Translations under genes and position numbers: made by a program | In this document: positions 59,395 through 64,000 of the stretch, piece after piece | Layout: every line of letters begins with the position of its first letter | Numbering within the stretch: the first letter of the stretch is position 1 | The notes under the pieces: model-generated | The model's input: the letters and a program-made list of their open reading frames with translations, nothing else | Database searches by the model: none | Told to the model about the DNA's origin: nothing | Source: Acidobacteriota bacterium | Lineage (GTDB): Bacteria > Acidobacteriota > Thermoanaerobaculia > Multivoradales > J023 | NCBI GenBank assembly: GCA_029263395.1 | Contig: JAJCXO010000206.1 | Span: 1 to 64,000 of the forward strand | DNA length: 64,000 bases | Direction of reading: 5' to 3'

Positions 59395-61173
59395 CTAAGC
59401 AGCGGCGTCGGGCAACGCCGTATCGGGATGTGCACCCGACATGATGCGCCAACTGGTCACCTTCTCGTCGATCTCACGCATGCGTTTACAGATCAACCGA
59501 CAAAGCAGCATCATGAAGCTGCGCGCAGCCCGCGGATCCATCGCCATGATCTCGTTCAGGGTCTGGTCGTCAAAGGTCACAACAGTGACCGGCCCCTGAA
59601 ACGCCTTGGCATCGGCTGAACGCGGCTCTCCGTCGATCAACGACATCTCGCCGAAGAAATCTCCACGGTCGAGGATCGCCAGTGCTTCTTCACCACCGCC
59701 GGGGATGAACTTGCTGATCATCACCTGGCCTTCGAGCACCACATACATCTCGTGGCCCTCGTCTCCCTCACGGAACAAGAATGTACCGCTCGGATAACGT
59801 TTGACGTTGGAGAAGTTGGCCAGGGTCTCGAGCTCCGCTCCGCTGAGACCTTGCTCGCGAAAGAGCTCGATCTTATCGTCGGCTCCGACGTCCACCGCAC
59901 CGGTCTCGGCTTGACTTTGGCGCAATTCCTGAAGGTCTTCGGTCGAGTTCTCCTCTACGAAAAAAGTCCGCAGCTGTTCGTTGGCGCTCCGTAGCTTTTG
60001 CGCCAGACCGTGCCAGAAGCCCCAGAAAACCTGGACGCCCAAATCGGGATGCTGATCGAGCACTGTTTCGAGCTGGGTGGGGTCGAGACGGACCAACTCG
60101 CAGCCTTGGCCCGCCACGGCATCGCCGGTCCGCTCACCGGGTAGGATGAAGTTGATCTCACCGAAGACGTCACCCGGGCCCAGACTGCCGAGCGGATAGC
60201 TACCGTAGGACGTCTGTCGCCGGATCACCACGGTACCCTTCTCGACAATGTAGATATCGGCATCGGAGCTGCCGAAGGAGAAAATCTCCGCGCCCTTTTC
60301 GAAATGCTCCTCGTGGGCCGCCAAGGTGAGATGAAAAACCTGCTCGTCGTCTAGATGAGACCAGGCTTCGATCTTGCGCATCCGCCGGGCGAGCTCCAGA
60401 CGGCCACTCTGCGGCCTGGCTGGCGCCTTGACAGGGATCTTTCGGGTAGCGTCCTCGTCGCGCAGGAACCGCTCACGCTGCAGCTCCAGGCGGTCGAAGG
60501 CGGTCTGCAGCTTTTCTCGACGCTCCCGAAACAACTGCACCAGATCCGCACTGGAGATCTTGCGAATCGTTTTCAGAGTCCGGATCCGCTTCTTTAGATG
60601 TTTGCCCTTTTCGCGATCGTCGTCCTGTAACAACAAGAAGGCATCGATCGTCGCTTCGATTGCCTCCCGGTAATGCTCGCGCTCGTACTCGACGCGCCCT
60701 AGCAGATCGGCGATCTCGCGATCGAACGGATTGTAGCGCTGAGCGCGGCGTAGCTCGCGACCTGCTTCGTCATACCGCTTGTCGCGAAACATCAACTTGC
60801 CGTTGAGCTTGTGAACGTAAGGATTGGCCATTTCCTTACTGCTGGCGATTTGCAGACATTCAGCAGCAAGATCTGGCTTGCCGCGCTCTTCGTAGAGAGC
60901 GGCCAAGCCGAAGAAATGGGCCGAGTCGATCGCGTTACGCCGCAGACGCTCTCGCAGCGCCTGCTCCGCATCACGCGTCGAGTCGCCCAGGCTCTGGCGT
61001 CGGTGTTTGCGCACCTCAGCTAAATTGAGCTGGATGCCCATATTGTTGGGCGCAAAACGCTGGGCAAGCTGAAACAGCTCGTCCGCTTCGTCGTACATGT
61101 CGCCATCAGCGAAACGCTTGGCAAGCGACGTGAGGAGCTCCAGATCCACCGGAGGCTTCTTCGAAATGGACAT
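59395..61173 (-). CDS. TPR protein with two cyclic-nucleotide-binding domains
   Basis: The 592-residue product has TPR-like helices (about 15-200), a charged coiled segment (RERREKLQTAFDRLELQRERF), and two Crp-type cNMP-binding domains. The first (about 275-390) contains GDVFGEINFILPGERTGD, the second (about 440-560) GDFFGEMSLIDGEPRSADA, with FGE and RxxA-type phosphate-cassette residues best kept in the second. No DNA-binding helix-turn-helix or kinase domain is seen, so it is probably a scaffold that responds to cyclic nucleotides. Confidence 0.88.
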   Translation of the reverse strand: MSISKKPPVDLELLTSLAKRFADGDMYDEADELFQLAQRFAPNNMGIQLNLAEVRKHRRQSLGDSTRDAEQALRERLRRNAIDSAHFFGLAALYEERGKPDLAAECLQIASSKEMANPYVHKLNGKLMFRDKRYDEAGRELRRAQRYNPFDREIADLLGRVEYEREHYREAIEATIDAFLLLQDDDREKGKHLKKRIRTLKTIRKISSADLVQLFRERREKLQTAFDRLELQRERFLRDEDATRKIPVKAPARPQSGRLELARRMRKIEAWSHLDDEQVFHLTLAAHEEHFEKGAEIFSFGSSDADIYIVEKGTVVIRRQTSYGSYPLGSLGPGDVFGEINFILPGERTGDAVAGQGCELVRLDPTQLETVLDQHPDLGVQVFWGFWHGLAQKLRSANEQLRTFFVEENSTEDLQELRQSQAETGAVDVGADDKIELFREQGLSGAELETLANFSNVKRYPSGTFLFREGDEGHEMYVVLEGQVMISKFIPGGGEEALAILDRGDFFGEMSLIDGEPRSADAKAFQGPVTVVTFDDQTLNEIMAMDPRAARSFMMLLCRLICKRMREIDEKVTSWRIMSGAHPDTALPDAAA

Positions 61174-61413
61174 CGGACCTTATAGTTTAGCATGAGCCCT
61201 CCGACCCTCCGCAAGATTCACTCCGCAGCTGGCCAGCTGAGCAATCCGTCGGATCTCTGACAATGGTGGTACTTAGCTTTCTATGGCTATTCCACTATGA
61301 TTGCCATATTCTGACCCGGCTTGGTAGTCGAGTTCGATCAAACACAGGCGCTGGGCAACACCGTAGCGCGGTCCCCACCGTCGGTTCCTCCTGATCTCAT
61401 TGTCGAAAACGCC

Positions 61414-61890
61414 ATGACAGCCAACACGAGTGAGCCGCTAGAGGTCGCCTTGAAGGGTATCGAGCTCTGTCGCCAAGGCGACTGGAACGAGGGCCTTTAT
61501 TGGCTGAGCCAAGCAGCGGCGGGTGAAGGCAAAGGGCACGAGTTGCCGGCTCTCTTCTACTCGTACTTCGGCTACGCAATCGCCAAGAAGCAAGACCAGG
61601 TGGCCCACGGGCTCAGGCTCTGCAAACGAGCCGTGGAGCTCGAGCTCTACCAGCCTGAGAGTTATTACTTCTTGGCTCGGACCCATTTTCTGGACGGCGA
61701 TCGGAGGGCCGCCTTTAAGGTTGTCGAGCGCGGACTGCGGATCGACTCGACCCATGCCGACTTGCTCGAGCTCAAATCAAAGCTCGGTCGACGCCGTAAG
61801 CCCGTGATCTCGTGGTTGGCGCGGCGGCACCCGGTCAACCGCTTTTTGGGCAGGGTTCGGCATCGGCTGCTCGGTTCGAAGCACCGCTGA
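61414..61890 (+). CDS. Small TPR protein
   Basis: A 158-residue product of three TPR-like helical pairs (ALKGIELCRQGDWNEGLYWL; ALFYSYFGYAIAKKQDQVAHGLRLCKRAVEL; ESYYFLARTHFLDGDRRAAFKVVERGLR) and a basic C-terminal tail (RRRKPVISWLARRHPVNRF). Probably a protein-protein adaptor. The ATG at 61414 is where TPR similarity starts; the frame is open 31 codons further up. Divergent from the cNMP/TPR gene. Confidence 0.75.
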   Translation: MTANTSEPLEVALKGIELCRQGDWNEGLYWLSQAAAGEGKGHELPALFYSYFGYAIAKKQDQVAHGLRLCKRAVELELYQPESYYFLARTHFLDGDRRAAFKVVERGLRIDSTHADLLELKSKLGRRRKPVISWLARRHPVNRFLGRVRHRLLGSKHR

Positions 61891-62081
61891 GCTTCCCGCC
61901 GCAGTAAACTAGGGTCCGCTTGGTAAATCGGGTCCGCTGGAATTGCATCTCGATGGCGCAGTGCCTGCTGCCGTGGATCTCTGGTGACCAATTGTGCGTA
62001 GTTCCACGAGGCGACTCGACAGCTTTCGCGCAGTGCTGCTCCGGCTGTCGATTTGTCGCCGCCCACTAGACTCTTGTGATC

Positions 62082-64000
62082 ATGAAAAAGACTACCCGCG
62101 ATAGCTCCAAACGACGCAAGACCTTGACCGTCATCTGTTCCAAGGGTGCCCGCCAGCGGTTCTTGCGCGGCATGATCACGCACGATCTTGTACAGCGTGG
62201 ATTGAGCTTCGACGACGGCTATGCCGCAGCCCATGCTATTCGTGACCGCCTTGCTGAGCGTGAGGAAGTGACGACCTCTGAGATTCGAGACATGATCCAA
62301 GAGCATTTGGAGAGCACTCTTGGTTCCGACCTGCCAGCACGGCTGCGCCGACCGATGCGGAGGGAGCCGCAACATTTCGTGCTCAAGGACGGCAAGAAGC
62401 AGCCTTTCTCTCGTGGCCTATTGGCTCGCAGTATGTACGCTGCAGGCCTCGACCTCGAGCGTGCTTATCGACTGGTAGCAGAGCTTGAGAAAGAGTTGCA
62501 AAAGACCGACTCCACCGTATCCACCAGTTCAGACATCGCTCGTCAAACCGCGGAGATCTTGGAACGCCTGGAAGGTGACGAGATCGCGCAGAGGTACCGT
62601 TTGGTACGTCGCATCCACCGACTCCCCAGACCCCTAGTGATCTACGTCGGCGGGGCCAGTGGAACAGGTAAGTCTACGGTAGCTCTCGAGCTGGCTCCCC
62701 TATTGCGCATCTACCGTGTCACCTCCACTGACACCATCCGCCAGATGATGCGGATGGTTTTCTCGCCCACTATTCTGCCTGCACTTTATAGTTCCAGCTT
62801 CGAAGTTGCGCCGGCCTTCGGCGATGGTTCGATCCCGGACGACTACCACGTGTCGGCCCAAGATCCTGAGTTTATTCAGCGCCTGACATCAACTTTCGAG
62901 GAGCAGTCGACCCGGGTGTGTGTCGGAGTCCGGGCGGTGGTCGAACGTGCCATTGCCGAGAACATGAGCATCTTGGTGGAGGGTGTCCACCTGTGTCCGC
63001 CGTTGGTGCCGTTCAGCGATCTCGAAGGCGCCGCCTATCAAGTTCCGATGATGATGACGATTCCTGACGTCGAGGTCCATCGCTCGCGCTTCCTCAATCG
63101 CGCTCGACTCGGCGGCCGTCGAGCCGAACGTTATGTCGAGAATTTCGAAGCGATCCGCATGGTGCACGACTTTGTGCTGCAACAAGCCGAAACGCATGAT
63201 GTCCCGCTCCTCGATACGTCCTTCGATGATCCGCCCGTCGTCCAAAGCTTGCGTTTAGTCACAAGCTTGCTACAAGAGCGGCTGCCGGCGCTGGCGCAGG
63301 CTGGCTGGCATACAGCTAAACCAATCACCCCGACACTGCTGCTGGTAATTGATGGTCTAGCGGATCGGCCGGTGCGCGCTCTCGGTGGGCGAACACCCCT
63401 ACAGGCTGCCGAAACGCCCCATCTCGATCGACTGGCGGCGGAGGGCCAAAGCGGTTTGGCGGATCCGATAGCTCCGGGGGTGGTACCCGACACCGCGGCG
63501 GGTACGCTGGCGCTCTTCGGTCAGTCACCCCTCGCTCTCAAACGCGGTCCGGTAGAAGCGCTAGGTGCGGATTTCGAGCTCAATGTTGGCGATATCGCGT
63601 TGCGTGGCAACTTCGCCACGTTGGGCGACAACAATCAAATCATCGACCGTCGGGCCGGACGGATCCGCGGACAAACCGACAAGCTAGCAAAAGCAATCGA
63701 CCGCCTACCGCTGCCTGGCAGTCTTGGTCGTGAGGTGGAGATACGAGTCAGGGCGGCGACCGAGCATCGCCTGGCGATCGTGATGCGAGGCGACGGCCTA
63801 TCGTCGAATATTCAAGGTTCGGACCCTGGTGATGGCGCCGCGGCCGGGCCGGCTCTAACACCGCGACCGAACGAGCCCAACGACGAACGGGCGGTCGAGA
63901 CCGCACGGATCCTGGCGCTTTTCGAACAGAAGGCGCGCAAGGTGCTGGCCAAGCACCCGATCAACCTAGCCCGCAAGGCCGAAGGGCTGCCGCTCGCCAA
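62082..64000 (+). CDS. 2-phosphoglycerate kinase fused to archaeal-type phosphoglycerate mutase (partial)
   Basis: The frame from the ATG at 62082 stays open to the window end (at least 639 codons). Residues about 1-130 resemble the ATP-cone-like region of 2-phosphoglycerate kinase, followed by a kinase domain with Walker A GGASGTGKST at 190-199. From residue about 418 it turns into a cofactor-independent phosphoglycerate mutase of the archaeal ApgM type: VIDGLADRP with metal-ligand Asp424, GGRTPLQAAETPHLDRLAAEG, RGPVEALGADF and GDIALRGNFATL. The nucleophile position (SD in most ApgM) reads PDTAAG, Thr471. No clear SD. The fusion could link 2- and 3-phosphoglycerate to 2,3-bisphosphoglycerate. 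Confidence 0.85.
   Translation, partial: MKKTTRDSSKRRKTLTVICSKGARQRFLRGMITHDLVQRGLSFDDGYAAAHAIRDRLAEREEVTTSEIRDMIQEHLESTLGSDLPARLRRPMRREPQHFVLKDGKKQPFSRGLLARSMYAAGLDLERAYRLVAELEKELQKTDSTVSTSSDIARQTAEILERLEGDEIAQRYRLVRRIHRLPRPLVIYVGGASGTGKSTVALELAPLLRIYRVTSTDTIRQMMRMVFSPTILPALYSSSFEVAPAFGDGSIPDDYHVSAQDPEFIQRLTSTFEEQSTRVCVGVRAVVERAIAENMSILVEGVHLCPPLVPFSDLEGAAYQVPMMMTIPDVEVHRSRFLNRARLGGRRAERYVENFEAIRMVHDFVLQQAETHDVPLLDTSFDDPPVVQSLRLVTSLLQERLPALAQAGWHTAKPITPTLLLVIDGLADRPVRALGGRTPLQAAETPHLDRLAAEGQSGLADPIAPGVVPDTAAGTLALFGQSPLALKRGPVEALGADFELNVGDIALRGNFATLGDNNQIIDRRAGRIRGQTDKLAKAIDRLPLPGSLGREVEIRVRAATEHRLAIVMRGDGLSSNIQGSDPGDGAAAGPALTPRPNEPNDERAVETARILALFEQKARKVLAKHPINLARKAEGLPLA

Noticed and set aside
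61665-62375. 236-codon leftward frame across the TPR gene and the start of the kinase-mutase fusion
   Set aside because: It is antisense to two better supported genes, and its product shows no family pattern.
1-64000. tRNA, rRNA or insertion-sequence genes
   Set aside because: I saw no cloverleaf-like segment, rRNA core sequence or transposase motif in reading the window. A dedicated covariance search could still find a small RNA.

Overview
The window is a densely packed bacterial chromosome segment of moderately high GC. It carries no rRNA or tRNA gene and no transposase that I can recognise. The gene set fits a Gram-negative bacterium: type IV pilus ATPase, LapB-type envelope TPR protein, DksA, several lipoproteins, and an Rhs protein followed by a BamE-like gene. 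ECF sigma/anti-sigma pairs, CHAT protease, CGNR regulators, M16 and M29 peptidases and the GFESGDTS peptide motif in the Rhs protein make me lean towards Acidobacteriota (Thermoanaerobaculia-like). That placement is an inference and needs marker-gene phylogeny.

Layout. 1-23.5 kb is mostly core and housekeeping. It holds an M16 peptidase, lexA with a readable promoter and candidate operator, a PilT-like ATPase with a coiled-coil tail, an amidase, ECF sigma plus anti-sigma, an alpha-glucan phosphorylase, HolA, a LapA-LapB fusion, DksA, RlmH, deformylase, a hydrolase-fold pseudoenzyme, thymidine kinase, two HAD phosphatases, ErpA, YgfZ, dodecin, an enoyl-CoA hydratase and an HMG-CoA-lyase-like protein. 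23.5-31.1 kb is an accessory island with a cysteine-rich secreted protein, an orphan Rhs fragment, a large Rhs gene with a likely toxin tip and a candidate immunity gene, a 42-bp tandem repeat and a CGNR regulator. 31.1-43.2 kb mixes metabolism (acyl-CoA carboxylase beta subunit, MoaD-MoaE fusion, MFS transporter, inositol-phosphatase-like enzyme, phosphosugar mutase, MA-type peptidase, K+ channel, DinB fold) with a rearranged VapC/antitoxin locus and a YhcG-type nuclease interrupted by an inverted palindrome pair.

43.4-49.7 kb is a run of exported proteins: a small one, a 890-residue metzincin, another secreted protein, a delta-class carbonic anhydrase lipoprotein and a DM13 protein. The first three share an unexplained leader motif. 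49.7-54.4 kb is one co-oriented cluster: CHAT-TPR lipoprotein, small exported protein, ECF sigma factor, zinc-finger anti-sigma factor. 55-64 kb has an AbiEii-type toxin pair, an SDR/MogA/M29 operon, a CBM48 protein, a TPR/double cNMP-domain protein, and at the right edge a fusion of 2-phosphoglycerate kinase with archaeal-type phosphoglycerate mutase.

The best candidates for something undescribed are the CHAT/ECF/anti-sigma cluster, the shared leader element of the secreted trio, the kinase-mutase fusion, the Rhs tip with its BamE-like partner, and the REPIN-like element inside the nuclease gene. Several fossils record rearrangement: a gatC stub, an Rhs fragment, a duplicated moaD 5' end and a truncated CGNR protein.
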